DNA from: Kurthia zopfii
GTDB lineage: Bacteria; Bacillota; Bacilli; Bacillales_A; Planococcaceae
Length of the DNA stretch: 41,388 nt
Assembly: GCF_003143955.1 (NCBI RefSeq)
Contig: NZ_QFVS01000024.1
Location: 1-41,388 of the forward strand
Direction: 5' to 3'
Shown here: positions 1 through 8,090 of the stretch, piece by piece
How positions within the stretch are numbered: the stretch's first letter is position 1
Layout: each line of letters starts with the position of its first letter
Notes under the pieces: generated by a model
The model's input: only the letters and a program-made list of their open reading frames with translations
Told to the model about the DNA's origin: nothing
Database searches by the model: none
Translations under genes and position numbers: made by a program

Positions 1-121
1 AAGCTAAAAGAAAAAGGCGATAAGACCTTTATATCAGTTTTCGAGTTACCAACGGTAACCCTCAAACTGAACGGTATTCATCCCCCACTTATAGAAGATG
101 GGGGAATTCTACCGAACAGAT
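1..121 (+). mobile_element. End of an IS200/IS605-type element (partial)
   Basis: The first ~120 bases fold as two consecutive stem-loops. One pairs 35-40 with 64-69, 43-45 with 61-63, and 46-50 with 54-58. The other pairs 72-76 (CGGTA) with 110-114 (TACCG) and encloses an inner TCCCCCA/TGGGGGA hairpin (81-87 with 99-105). Subterminal imperfect palindromes of this kind are typical of IS200/IS605 ends, and such an end can double as the 3' part of a TnpB guide RNA. The neighbouring gene loses homology at about 116-124, which sets the junction. No transposase is visible because the element continues beyond the window. The family assignment comes from the hairpin pattern only, and which end of the element this is remains uncertain. 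Confidence 0.6.
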
Positions 122-1642
122 GTTAAATTCCCCACCGTTTAATTCATAATTAATCGCAAAATACTGGTTTTCAAACTGCGCATACAACGTAATATTCTGT
201 TCAGGCATAACTAGTAATTCATTCGGTAAATAAGCTACGCCGCTCCCATCTTTCTTCGTATTCCACGTAATCACTTTAGCGTTTGAAGTTGGCGAACTTG
301 CCGGAATATTTAGTGTCGCATATGGTGAATATGTTTCCTCCGATGTAGTTCCTTCAGTATCAAACAACACTTTGAATTTTTTTGCCTTCATGTTTTTATA
401 TTGACCATTGCTTTGATCTGTCATATCATAAAGTGGTTTTTCTTTATTAATGTATCGGTCATATGCAATTAATCCGTATAGAGATTGATCTGTTCCCATA
501 GCATTGACACCGGTACCAGAACCACCACCTCCATCATAGCCAGAAGTAACATGTTTAAATCCTGATACTTCAGGAGAAGAACCCGAACGCTCCGCAAAGA
601 ATGTATATAATGCATCCATCATATTATCAGTATAAACACCGTCATTCACTCCACCTTTTTGATTGAAGTGAGCTTGATCATTAATTGTCGGTAGATTGAT
701 TACTTTTGCTTTTGGATCCATATTCATTGCAGTTAAGGCAACAATTACTTGTGTTGTACTTTCAGCATTAATATTCCCGAATGCTTTGTACGCTCCGCCA
801 TCAGCTTGGATTTCTGATAAAACTTTAATGGCTCTTTCAACTGCTTTTTTAAAATCTTCATAAGATGTATTAATATCTTTTTTCGGATATTTTGACGCAT
901 CCACATAGTATGGTGCTAATGATTGTAGTGCCATACCTGTAATATCTGGATCAGGAACTTTACCGAATAAAGCCCATCCACCTTTTTTATTCGTTTTATC
1001 CGTTATTTCTAATTTCATAATATAATCGATCATCTTACCAACCGTATTTATGTCACCTTCCACAAACTTAGAAGGTGTTTCAGGAAATTCGTACCCACCC
1101 GTATTCAACGCGATGATTTCCCAAATCGGTCCATTAATCCCTTGTCGATAAGAGAACTTATGTGATTGTGCAAGACGATCCACAAAGTCATAGCCGGCGA
1201 TATCTGTAATCGGAAAACCTAATGAAGTCATCGATAATGTAAGACGTGACCACTCAGTTGACTTATTTCGATCTAAATTTCCATCTATGTCCTTTACATA
1301 TGTATCAATTCGACTTTTATAATCTGTAAAATAATTTTCTGGAATGTAATTAATATAATCTGCCCCTGTGTACATCCCTCTTAGTAAATCCATTACTGAC
1401 CATTCTCCAAATGTCGACCCCATCTCAGGTTTCTTTACAGTTTCTAAAATATACCTTGACGCTGCGTTTATATAGAAACGCTGATTTGGTTTTTCATCAT
1501 TCCAAAAGCGCAGATTTATATCTTTATACTCTGCATTTGGATCGAATGCTTTTGCTTCAGCTTCAAATTGAGCAAATGGTAAAATAATTGAAAGCGCTAC
1601 CATAAGCGATAAGAACCATACTCCTAATTTTTTCATTTTCAT
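89..1642 (-). CDS. Secreted alpha/alpha-toroid protein with InlB-type repeat, B12-regulated, C-terminally truncated
   Basis: The 517-residue protein starts with a Sec signal peptide: MKMKK, a hydrophobic stretch, then a probable cleavage site after AEA near residue 30. Residues ~60-400 hold prenyltransferase/squalene-cyclase-like helical repeats (DPDITGMALQSLAPYY, ESTTQVIVALTAMN, MGTDQSLYGLIAY). This is the fold shared with transcobalamin and intrinsic factor. Residues ~420-495 form one InlB/Listeria-Bacteroides repeat ending in ITLYAQFE. A second repeat starts (YELNGGEFN) but breaks after about nine residues. The last ~10 residues and the stop come from the adjacent insertion sequence, so any cell-wall anchor or further repeats are lost. 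A cobalamin riboswitch lies upstream, so a role in capturing corrinoids at the cell surface is a reasonable inference; binding cannot be shown from sequence. RBS AAGGGGAG precedes the start. Confidence 0.75.
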   Translation of the reverse strand: MKMKKLGVWFLSLMVALSIILPFAQFEAEAKAFDPNAEYKDINLRFWNDEKPNQRFYINAASRYILETVKKPEMGSTFGEWSVMDLLRGMYTGADYINYIPENYFTDYKSRIDTYVKDIDGNLDRNKSTEWSRLTLSMTSLGFPITDIAGYDFVDRLAQSHKFSYRQGINGPIWEIIALNTGGYEFPETPSKFVEGDINTVGKMIDYIMKLEITDKTNKKGGWALFGKVPDPDITGMALQSLAPYYVDASKYPKKDINTSYEDFKKAVERAIKVLSEIQADGGAYKAFGNINAESTTQVIVALTAMNMDPKAKVINLPTINDQAHFNQKGGVNDGVYTDNMMDALYTFFAERSGSSPEVSGFKHVTSGYDGGGGSGTGVNAMGTDQSLYGLIAYDRYINKEKPLYDMTDQSNGQYKNMKAKKFKVLFDTEGTTSEETYSPYATLNIPASSPTSNAKVITWNTKKDGSGVAYLPNELLVMPEQNITLYAQFENQYFAINYELNGGEFNICSVEFPHLL

Positions 1643-1668
1643 TTCTCCCCTTCTCCCATTTTCCCCCT

Positions 1669-1706
1669 TGGAAAATAAAAAATACCAATCCTAAATAGAT
1701 TGGTAT
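1669..1706 (-). terminator. Intrinsic terminator of the cobalamin riboswitch (expression platform)
   Basis: On the minus strand ATACCAATC pairs with GATTGGTAT across a seven-base loop and is followed by TTTTTTATTTTC. It lies between the riboswitch aptamer and the ribosome binding site of the gene ending at 89. The riboswitch therefore probably controls transcription elongation rather than translation: ligand bound, transcription stops. Confidence 0.8.
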
Positions 1707-1777
1707 GAACAATTCATTATTTTCATAATAAAAAGAACACATAACCTCAATCCAAGAAGGCATGATCATCGACTAAT

Positions 1778-1932
1778 ATAGGCAAGTTTCCTGGCTATAG
1801 ATTTTTGCGATTATTCTACCTTCCCAGTTTCCCAGTGGTATTAAAAAATAATCAAATCATATTACAGTGGCTGGACCGCTTAGGATTTTCACCTAATTCC
1901 TTTTACGCCGCTCTCGCAGCACCTCTATTAAC
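1778..1932 (-). ncRNA. Cobalamin (adenosylcobalamin-type) riboswitch
   Basis: Read on the minus strand, the region carries the conserved cobalamin aptamer blocks in the expected order. These are GGTGAAAATCC and GCGGTCCAGCCACTGTAA (the B12 box), then CCACTGGGAAACTGGGAAGG, then AGCCAGGAAACTTGCCTATA. The order and spacing match Rfam family RF00174. It lies in the leader of the toroid-protein gene, with a promoter upstream and a terminator downstream. Expression of that gene is expected to fall when B12 is plentiful. Confidence 0.93.
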
Positions 1933-1962
1933 TATTCAATTGTCGTGTATTGATCTTATTAA

Positions 1963-1991
1963 AGTATAAAAAACAAATTAATGACAAACAA
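1963..1991 (-). promoter_or_regulatory. Probable sigma-A promoter of the riboswitch-controlled transcript
   Basis: The minus strand has TTGTTT (1986-1991), a 17-base spacer and TATACT (1963-1968), about 30 bases before the riboswitch aptamer. This is the expected place for transcription start. Confidence 0.5.
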
Positions 1992-2170
1992 TACATTTTG
2001 ATTAGATTGATTACTAAGGACTAATTAACTTTTTTAACCATTTAACATGATTGCGGCATGAAAGAAAGAATTAACGCTTAAAGTAGGACATTAGAACATT
2101 TTAAAATTTTCAAATAATTCTTAATGTAATGACTATTATTAATGAATACGGTTACTATTTACCTAATTGT

Positions 2171-2219
2171 AAAATAAAAAACAAGGTTCTGATCACTCTT
2201 AGTGAGTAATAGACCTTGT
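2171..2219 (-). terminator. Intrinsic terminator downstream of cheW
   Basis: The inverted repeat ACCTTGT/ACAAGGT (2181-2187 and 2213-2219) contains a further inner stem and is followed on the minus strand by TTTTTATTTT. It starts just after the cheW stop codon. Confidence 0.8.
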
Positions 2220-2227
2220 GTGTTTTT

Positions 2228-2707
2228 TTATTTTTCTAATTCCTGCTGTTGTAATTCTTGCATATATTGTTTTATTTCTTTGATTCCTTCTAATGAATCG
2301 ACGAGAATTTCAGGTGAGATGACCGTGATCATACGTTCATCTAAATTTGCCACTGCAGTAAAATATTTTGTCTTACTGTAGCTCATTAATCCGATATCTT
2401 GAAGATTACTCATCGGAATATCTAGGATTTCTTTCGCTTCCATCACTTTCAATGCAAAGCTAAATCCTTCAATTTGAATCATTAGCAACTTACATTCCAT
2501 TCCAACAGCTTTTTGACTATATAAAATTTGTTCAAAATCAAGAATCGGCAGTAATTTCCCACGATTTCTAGTAATGCCTTCCACGAATATAGGTAAATGT
2601 GGAATACGATTTGTATCCTCTACTTTTTCAATTGAAATAATATAATCTACAGAAATAGCATATTCCTCTTTACCACAACGAAATACAATTACTTTTGTGT
2701 TAGACAT
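2228..2707 (-). CDS. cheW: CheW-like chemotaxis coupling protein
   Basis: The 159 residues make up essentially one CheW/SH3-like domain. Typical segments are KVIVFRCGKEEYAISVDYI near the N terminus, RIPHLPIFVEGITRNRGKLLPILDF in the middle (conserved proline/NxRG block) and AVANLDERMITVISPE near the C terminus. CheW bridges chemoreceptors and the CheA kinase at the membrane. No receiver domain is present, so this is not CheV. It is transcribed alone, with its own terminator and no other chemotaxis gene nearby, so it may serve as a second CheW in a motile organism. RBS AAGGGGGAT precedes the ATG. Confidence 0.85.
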   Translation of the reverse strand: MSNTKVIVFRCGKEEYAISVDYIISIEKVEDTNRIPHLPIFVEGITRNRGKLLPILDFEQILYSQKAVGMECKLLMIQIEGFSFALKVMEAKEILDIPMSNLQDIGLMSYSKTKYFTAVANLDERMITVISPEILVDSLEGIKEIKQYMQELQQQELEK

Positions 2708-2805
2708 TCAAAAATCCCCCTTGTAGTAAGTCTTTATACTTTATTCATCTTACTATAAATCATTACTTTTGTCCTTATTTATAAACATTTTTTTCATTAT
2801 AATTA

Positions 2806-2845
2806 GAAAAAAGACCAACTCAATTTTGCATTGAATTGGCCTTTT
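2806..2845 (-). terminator. Intrinsic terminator of the M20 peptidase gene
   Basis: On the minus strand GGCCAATTCAAT...ATTGAGTTGGTC forms a long stem with a GCAAA loop and is followed by TTTTTTC. It starts a few bases after the peptidase stop codon. Confidence 0.85.
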
Positions 2846-2853
2846 TATTCTAT

Positions 2854-3975
2854 TTATGCTTTTTTAGTTGCAGAAACTTTCACTACTTCAACTAGTAAAT
2901 CAGCTAATTTCTCTAATTCTACAACTGGAATACATTCTTTCGTCGTATGAATATTTTCATAACCAACTGCTAAGTTTACTGTTGGAATGCCAAATCCTGC
3001 AATGACATTGGCATCACTACCGCCACCAGATTGCATGATTTTCGCTTCACGACCAATATTTACTGCAGCTTCTTTAGCTACTTGAACAACTAAATCTTCT
3101 TCAGCAAAATGGAATCCAGGATACATACGTTTCACATCAACTTCTGCTTCTCCGCCCATTTCTGCAGCCGCTTCTTCAAATACCGCTTTCATATGGTTTT
3201 CTTGGACAGCAAGCTTTTCTTCATTTAATGAACGACATTCAGCAAGAACATAAGCTTCATCACAAACGATATTCGTCGCTTTACCGCCTTCAAAACGACC
3301 AATATTTGCTGTTGTTTCAGCATCTAAACGTCCTAATTTCATTTTTGCAATTGCTTTTGCAGCGATTGTAATAGCTGAAATTCCTTTTTCAGGTTCTACA
3401 CCAGCGTGAGCTGTTTTACCACGTAAAGTCGCTTCAATTTTCGTTTGGAATGGTGCAGCTGTAACGATGCCGCCAACTTTCCCATCTGAATCTACAGCAA
3501 AACCATATTTAGCCGTAACTAATGCTGGATCTAATTCTTTCGCACCAGCTAAACCTGATTCTTCTCCTGCTGTAATAATATACTCAATCGTACCATGTTC
3601 GATCTTTTCTTCTTTAATTCTTTTACCTAATTCTAAAAGTGCCGCAATACCTGCTTTATCATCTGCACCTAAAATTGTCGTACCATCTGAATAGATATAA
3701 CCATCTTCTTTAATGATTGGTTTAATACCAACGCCTGGTACTACTGTATCCATATGAGTCGTGAAGTAAATTGTATCAGCATCCACATTACCTGGTAATG
3801 TAGCGATAATATTACCTGATGCATGGCCATTACGCGTATGTGCATCATCTACGAAAACATTGAATCCTAATGCTTTCAGCTTCTCTTGTAATACAGGTGA
3901 AATTTTTTCCTCATGGAAGGTTTCTGAATCAATTTGAACTAATTCTAAAAATTCTGTAACTACGCGACTTGTCAT
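2854..3975 (-). CDS. yqjE: M20 family metallopeptidase, PepT-like (YqjE type)
   Basis: The protein is 373 residues from the ATG at 3975, which has RBS AAAGGGGAC; this is preferred over an in-frame ATG 12 codons upstream without one. Zinc-ligand motifs of the M20 peptidase/deacylase family are visible: TTHMDTV, GADDKAG, AGEESGL followed by AVDSDG, and a late IHTTKE histidine. A dimerisation domain lies between (TKIEATLRGKTAHAG). It is a cytoplasmic aminopeptidase or deacylase; the substrate is not predictable. Length and position next to the carboxyltransferase cluster match B. subtilis YqjE. It has its own terminator and appears monocistronic. Confidence 0.85.
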   Translation of the reverse strand: MTSRVVTEFLELVQIDSETFHEEKISPVLQEKLKALGFNVFVDDAHTRNGHASGNIIATLPGNVDADTIYFTTHMDTVVPGVGIKPIIKEDGYIYSDGTTILGADDKAGIAALLELGKRIKEEKIEHGTIEYIITAGEESGLAGAKELDPALVTAKYGFAVDSDGKVGGIVTAAPFQTKIEATLRGKTAHAGVEPEKGISAITIAAKAIAKMKLGRLDAETTANIGRFEGGKATNIVCDEAYVLAECRSLNEEKLAVQENHMKAVFEEAAAEMGGEAEVDVKRMYPGFHFAEEDLVVQVAKEAAVNIGREAKIMQSGGGSDANVIAGFGIPTVNLAVGYENIHTTKECIPVVELEKLADLLVEVVKVSATKKA

Positions 3976-4036
3976 GTAAATGTCCCCTTTATTATATAAA
4001 TATATTTCCATTTTAACACAATAGGCTTTTTATTAC

Positions 4037-5182
4037 TTAATTGCCGGCTAATAATTGATGTTCATAGTACGCTCTTTTAATGAGTATTTCAAGCTCTTTT
4101 ACAAATTCTAAATCTTGCGCCATCACTTTTTTTCTCTCGACTAGTTCATTTAAACAATTGCGAACCTTTGGACTGTCAAAAGCATCATCAATTCCTTTTT
4201 CAAAATAATAACTAGCGAAGAATAGTGAAAGCACGCGTTGATTTTGTAAATGTACTTCCTTAGACTGCGAATAAAGTCGTTCATTTTCATTTAGTAAATA
4301 CTGTTCCAATACGCGTACCGTCTTTATACTTTCGATTTGAGTCGATAAATCATATTGCAAAGCTTGAAGAATTACCTCTTGCAGTCGCTGTATTCGGATG
4401 TATTGCAATACTCGAATAATTTCAACATGCTTAATAGGATAGTAAAACAGCGCTTTTACAGGCATTAAATCCGGTGTGGACATAAGTGTTTCATTTTGTT
4501 CTAATAAGCGGTAAATACGATCAAACTCACTAAAATCCCGATGTTCTAAATCATAAAAAAGATCCAGTACATCGCGATAGATTTCATTTCCTAAAATAAC
4601 AAATTCCGATTCAATTGGCGTATAGTAATCCGAGTATTCGAACTGGGGAATCATGGTGATCAAACGCCTCATAAAACGATTCGCATGAACTTCAATTTGA
4701 TCTTCATGGAAGTAGAATGCTTTAGGATTTTCAATTACGAGTTGTTCAATCTCTTGATAGGAATTTTCAACACCTGCCACGATTTGCTCACTTATATTTT
4801 GAGCGACTTTCGAAAAGACAAATTCTAATTGCGATCCTTCAAATGGAAACTCTGGATTATGCCAATTTTTATAATAAAACAGGACGACCGTTTGATAAAA
4901 TTCAAAAGGTGTTCCAACATATGTACCTGTGAATGTCCGGAAATAATCAATCGCCTCTTCATTTTTCTTCAATAATGATACAGGAATCATCGATGGCAAT
5001 TCATTGAAAAAGTGACACATTTCAACGACATCAATCGGTAAACTTTCTTTTTGAATATCGATATATTCGCGCTCTGTCGCCACCGCTTTCGTTAATTCAT
5101 GGATCTCATCAATTTCTTCAACTTCTTGTATAACTTCTTCTGGTGATGATTCTTCAGTAATTTTTTTCTTTTTCCAAAACAT
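4037..5182 (-). CDS. Uncharacterised helical cytoplasmic protein
   Basis: I do not recognise this 381-residue protein. It starts MFWKKKKITEE and has a strongly acidic segment to about residue 35. The rest appears alpha-helical, rich in Glu, Leu, Tyr and Phe, with no signal peptide, no membrane segment, and no cysteine cluster or nucleotide-binding motif. RBS AGAGGTGA is well placed. It begins only 7 bases after the stop of dsdA, so the two are almost certainly co-transcribed. That placement is the only functional hint; a link with D-amino acid metabolism would be speculation. Confidence 0.75.
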   Translation of the reverse strand: MFWKKKKITEESSPEEVIQEVEEIDEIHELTKAVATEREYIDIQKESLPIDVVEMCHFFNELPSMIPVSLLKKNEEAIDYFRTFTGTYVGTPFEFYQTVVLFYYKNWHNPEFPFEGSQLEFVFSKVAQNISEQIVAGVENSYQEIEQLVIENPKAFYFHEDQIEVHANRFMRRLITMIPQFEYSDYYTPIESEFVILGNEIYRDVLDLFYDLEHRDFSEFDRIYRLLEQNETLMSTPDLMPVKALFYYPIKHVEIIRVLQYIRIQRLQEVILQALQYDLSTQIESIKTVRVLEQYLLNENERLYSQSKEVHLQNQRVLSLFFASYYFEKGIDDAFDSPKVRNCLNELVERKKVMAQDLEFVKELEILIKRAYYEHQLLAGN

Positions 5183-5189
5183 ACTTCAA

Positions 5190-6413
5190 TCACCTCTTAA
5201 AATATTGTTCCCACTCATTTTGTGGGACTAATCCTCCACCTGTAAGCCATAGAATATTTGTATTACTCATCGTCTCACCGTGGTCGATTCCTATTAATGT
5301 TGCTGCTGCAGAAGGTTCAATCATAATTGCCTCATTCGAATGGAAACAATCCATAAATTGAATAAGTTGATCATCTGTTACAGTAAATATGCCATCTAAA
5401 AGTGACATCATCATTTCTCCAACAAATTTTGAGGGTGTGCCGACTGCTAATCCATCTGCAATTGTCAAATTCGTTAATCCAATTTCCTGAACCGAAATTT
5501 GATGATGTTTGCCCGTTACCATACCTAGGAGCATGCATGGTGATTGTACTGGCTCAATGAAATAACATTTAACCGCATCTCCAAAAATCGTTTTTAAGCC
5601 AAAAACAACGCCGCCAGGACCTCCACCTACTCCGCATGGTAAATAGACAGAAATCGGCTTCTGTTCACTGTACTGTACCCCGTATTGGCTTAATTGATCT
5701 TCTAAACGCCTCGCCGCTACAGCATAGCCCGCAAATAAATCCATAGAATTTTCATCATCTATAAAATGCGCATTTTTATTCTCGCTAGCTTCTTGTCTGC
5801 CTCTTTCAACCGCTTTACTATAATCGCCTGCATGTTCGACAACTGTCACACCATTTTCTCTCAACTGATCTTTTTTCCACTGCTTCGCGTCATTCGACAT
5901 ATGTACTGTCACACTAAATCCTAGAATAGCACTCATCATACCGATACTTAATCCTAGATTCCCAGTCGAACCAACGATTATTTCATAGTTTGAAAATAGT
6001 TCTTTGAATTGCTTATTTGCAAATTGAGCATAATCCTTAGTTGGATCAATCATCGTATTTTCCATCGCAACTTGTTCTGCGAATTTAAGCACTTCGTAAA
6101 TTCCACCGCGCGCTTTTATTGAACCAGCAATCGGTAGACGATCATCTCGCTTCAAAAAGATTTGCTCATTCGTTCGTGCATATTGTTTTTCGAGGTTTTT
6201 TGCATGGAATAAATCTGATTCAATTAAACCATTCTTCGATTCAGTTTCAGGTCGGACTTTTAGAAAAAAAGATGCGAATCGCTGAAGTCTTTGAGCAGCT
6301 TCATCAATTTCATTAATTGAGATCGGTAAATCCTTTATTTCTGCCCAACTTTTCTTTGCATCATTTTGCCAAAAGACAGGTTCTGCTTTCTTCATTTTTC
6401 CCAAAATTCCCAT
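5190..6413 (-). CDS. dsdA: D-serine ammonia-lyase (D-serine dehydratase)
   Basis: This PLP enzyme of fold type II converts D-serine to pyruvate and ammonia in the cytoplasm. The 407 residues contain the PLP lysine in GSIKARGG, preceded by FLKRDDRLPIAGS. They also contain a glycine-rich phosphate loop (YLPCGVGGGPGG), GSTGNLGLSIG and a C-terminal WLTGGGL. These are characteristic of DsdA (B. subtilis YqjR) rather than threonine dehydratase. At 407 residues it is slightly shorter than the usual ~440, mostly at the N terminus. RBS GAGGGGG precedes the ATG. It is the first gene of a two-gene operon with the unknown protein that follows. Confidence 0.9.
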   Translation of the reverse strand: MGILGKMKKAEPVFWQNDAKKSWAEIKDLPISINEIDEAAQRLQRFASFFLKVRPETESKNGLIESDLFHAKNLEKQYARTNEQIFLKRDDRLPIAGSIKARGGIYEVLKFAEQVAMENTMIDPTKDYAQFANKQFKELFSNYEIIVGSTGNLGLSIGMMSAILGFSVTVHMSNDAKQWKKDQLRENGVTVVEHAGDYSKAVERGRQEASENKNAHFIDDENSMDLFAGYAVAARRLEDQLSQYGVQYSEQKPISVYLPCGVGGGPGGVVFGLKTIFGDAVKCYFIEPVQSPCMLLGMVTGKHHQISVQEIGLTNLTIADGLAVGTPSKFVGEMMMSLLDGIFTVTDDQLIQFMDCFHSNEAIMIEPSAAATLIGIDHGETMSNTNILWLTGGGLVPQNEWEQYFKR

Positions 6414-6479
6414 TGTAAAAACCCCCTCATCTCACATTATTATACTATGAACTGCCTCTACAGCAAAATCTCATCTATA

Positions 6480-6514
6480 TAAAAAAACCAAAGTTCAAAA
6501 AGCGAACTTTGGTT
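6480..6514 (-). terminator. Intrinsic terminator after the carboxyltransferase gene
   Basis: On the minus strand CCAAAGTTC-GCTTTTT-GAACTTTGG is followed by TTTTTTT. It closes the epimerase-carboxyltransferase operon. Confidence 0.9.
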
Positions 6515-6521
6515 CCATTTA

Positions 6522-8069
6522 TTAAAGTGGAATATTTCCGTGTTTTTTCTTCGGTCGATCCTCTTGCTTATTGCGTAGCATTTCTAATGATTGGATTAGT
6601 TTAAGACGCGTTTCTCTCGGATCAATAATATCATCCACTAAGCCATGAGATGCCGCAACATATGGATTTGCGAATTTCTCTTTATATTCTTCAATCTTTT
6701 GTGCGCGAGTTGCTTCAGGATCATCAGACTTAGCGATCTCACCTGCATGAATAATATTCGCCGCTCCAGCTGCTCCCATTACTGCGATTTCAGCGTTTGG
6801 CCAAGCGTAAACCATATCAGCACCAATTGATTTAGAATTTAGTGCCACATATGCGCCGCCGTATGCTTTACGTAAAATAACAGTGATTTTAGGAACTGTT
6901 GCTTCTGAATAAGCAAATAAGATTTTCGCACCATGACGAATAATTCCGCCATGTTCTTGTTTTACGCCTGGGAAGAAACCAGTTACGTCTTCAAATGTAA
7001 TAACCGGAACATTGAATGAATCACAAGTACGGACGAAGCGAGCTAGTTTATCAGATGAATCGATATCAAGCCCACCAGCTAATACTTTTGGTTGGTTACA
7101 GACAAAACCAACTGATTCGCCTTTAATACGTGCAAATCCAACTACGATATTTTTAGCAAAGTCTTTTTGAACTTCCATAAAAGTACCTGGGTCAGCAACT
7201 TGCTCCACTACTTTACGCACATCATAAGATTTCGTTTGATCGATTGGCACGATGTCGATTAATTCAGAACGATACTCATCTTTTTCGTTAAATTCGACCA
7301 TTGGTGCTTTTTCAGTATTATTTTGTGGTAAATAACTTAATAATTGTTTGATTTGATCGATTGCTTCTTCTTCGCTTGGTGCGCGGAAATGAGCATTACC
7401 AGCAATTGCATTATGCACTTTCGCTCCACCAAGACCTTCAGCAGAGATTTTCTCACCTGTTACTGTTTCAATAACTTTTGGTCCAGTAATGAACATTTGC
7501 GAAGTTTTCTCAACCATCAAAATGAAGTCTGTAATAGCTGGTGAATAAACCGCTCCACCTGCACAAGGCCCCATAATTACAGAAATTTGTGGAATTACGC
7601 CTGAATAAATTGAGTTACGGTAGAAAATCTCACCGTAGCCATCAAGTGAAAGTACACCTTCTTGAATTCGAGCGCCACCAGAATCATTAATACCAATGAA
7701 TGGAGCGCCAGTTTTTGCTGCTAAATCCATTACATTGGCAATTTTCATAGCATGCATTTCGCCAAGTGCGCCACCAAATACGGTGAAATCTTGAGAGAAT
7801 AAATAAACAGGACGACCATTTACTTTTCCGTATCCTGTTACGACACCATCGCCAGGGCCTTCTTTTGAAGCCATGCCGAAGTCTACTGTTCTATGTTTTA
7901 CGAAAGGATTAACTTCTACGAAAGTACCTTCATCTAATAAAAGTTCAATACGTTCACGTGCAGTTAACTTTCCTTTTTCATGTTGTTTTTCAATTCTTGC
8001 GTCACCGCCACCAAGCTCGATTTCGCGCTTTTTATCAAATAATTCATTGATTTTATCGTACATATCCAT
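6522..8069 (-). CDS. pccB: Acyl-CoA carboxylase carboxyltransferase subunit (propionyl-CoA carboxylase beta / methylmalonyl-CoA decarboxylase alpha type)
   Basis: The 515 residues span the two crotonase-like carboxyltransferase domains. The N-terminal half has KGKLTARERIELLLD, DSGGARIQEGV and GPCAGGAVYSP. The C-terminal half has FEDVTGFFPG, ILRKAYGGAY and the family signature tail RPKKKHGNIPL. The enzyme moves a carboxyl group between carboxybiotin and propionyl-CoA, giving (S)-methylmalonyl-CoA. It corresponds to B. subtilis YqjD. The epimerase gene lies 21 bases upstream and the mutase lies nearby, which supports the propionyl-CoA direction. No biotin carboxylase, BCCP or decarboxylase membrane subunit is adjacent, so it may share AccC/AccB. 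Annotation pipelines may call it mmdA. Confidence 0.88.
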   Translation of the reverse strand: MDMYDKINELFDKKREIELGGGDARIEKQHEKGKLTARERIELLLDEGTFVEVNPFVKHRTVDFGMASKEGPGDGVVTGYGKVNGRPVYLFSQDFTVFGGALGEMHAMKIANVMDLAAKTGAPFIGINDSGGARIQEGVLSLDGYGEIFYRNSIYSGVIPQISVIMGPCAGGAVYSPAITDFILMVEKTSQMFITGPKVIETVTGEKISAEGLGGAKVHNAIAGNAHFRAPSEEEAIDQIKQLLSYLPQNNTEKAPMVEFNEKDEYRSELIDIVPIDQTKSYDVRKVVEQVADPGTFMEVQKDFAKNIVVGFARIKGESVGFVCNQPKVLAGGLDIDSSDKLARFVRTCDSFNVPVITFEDVTGFFPGVKQEHGGIIRHGAKILFAYSEATVPKITVILRKAYGGAYVALNSKSIGADMVYAWPNAEIAVMGAAGAANIIHAGEIAKSDDPEATRAQKIEEYKEKFANPYVAASHGLVDDIIDPRETRLKLIQSLEMLRNKQEDRPKKKHGNIPL

Positions 8070-8090
8070 AATAACGACTCCCCTTTTAAA

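Noticed and set aside
1563-1769. Minus-strand open frame of 68 codons in the riboswitch leader
   Set aside because: It runs through the riboswitch terminator and into the toroid-protein gene; no RBS, and leader RNA explains the region.
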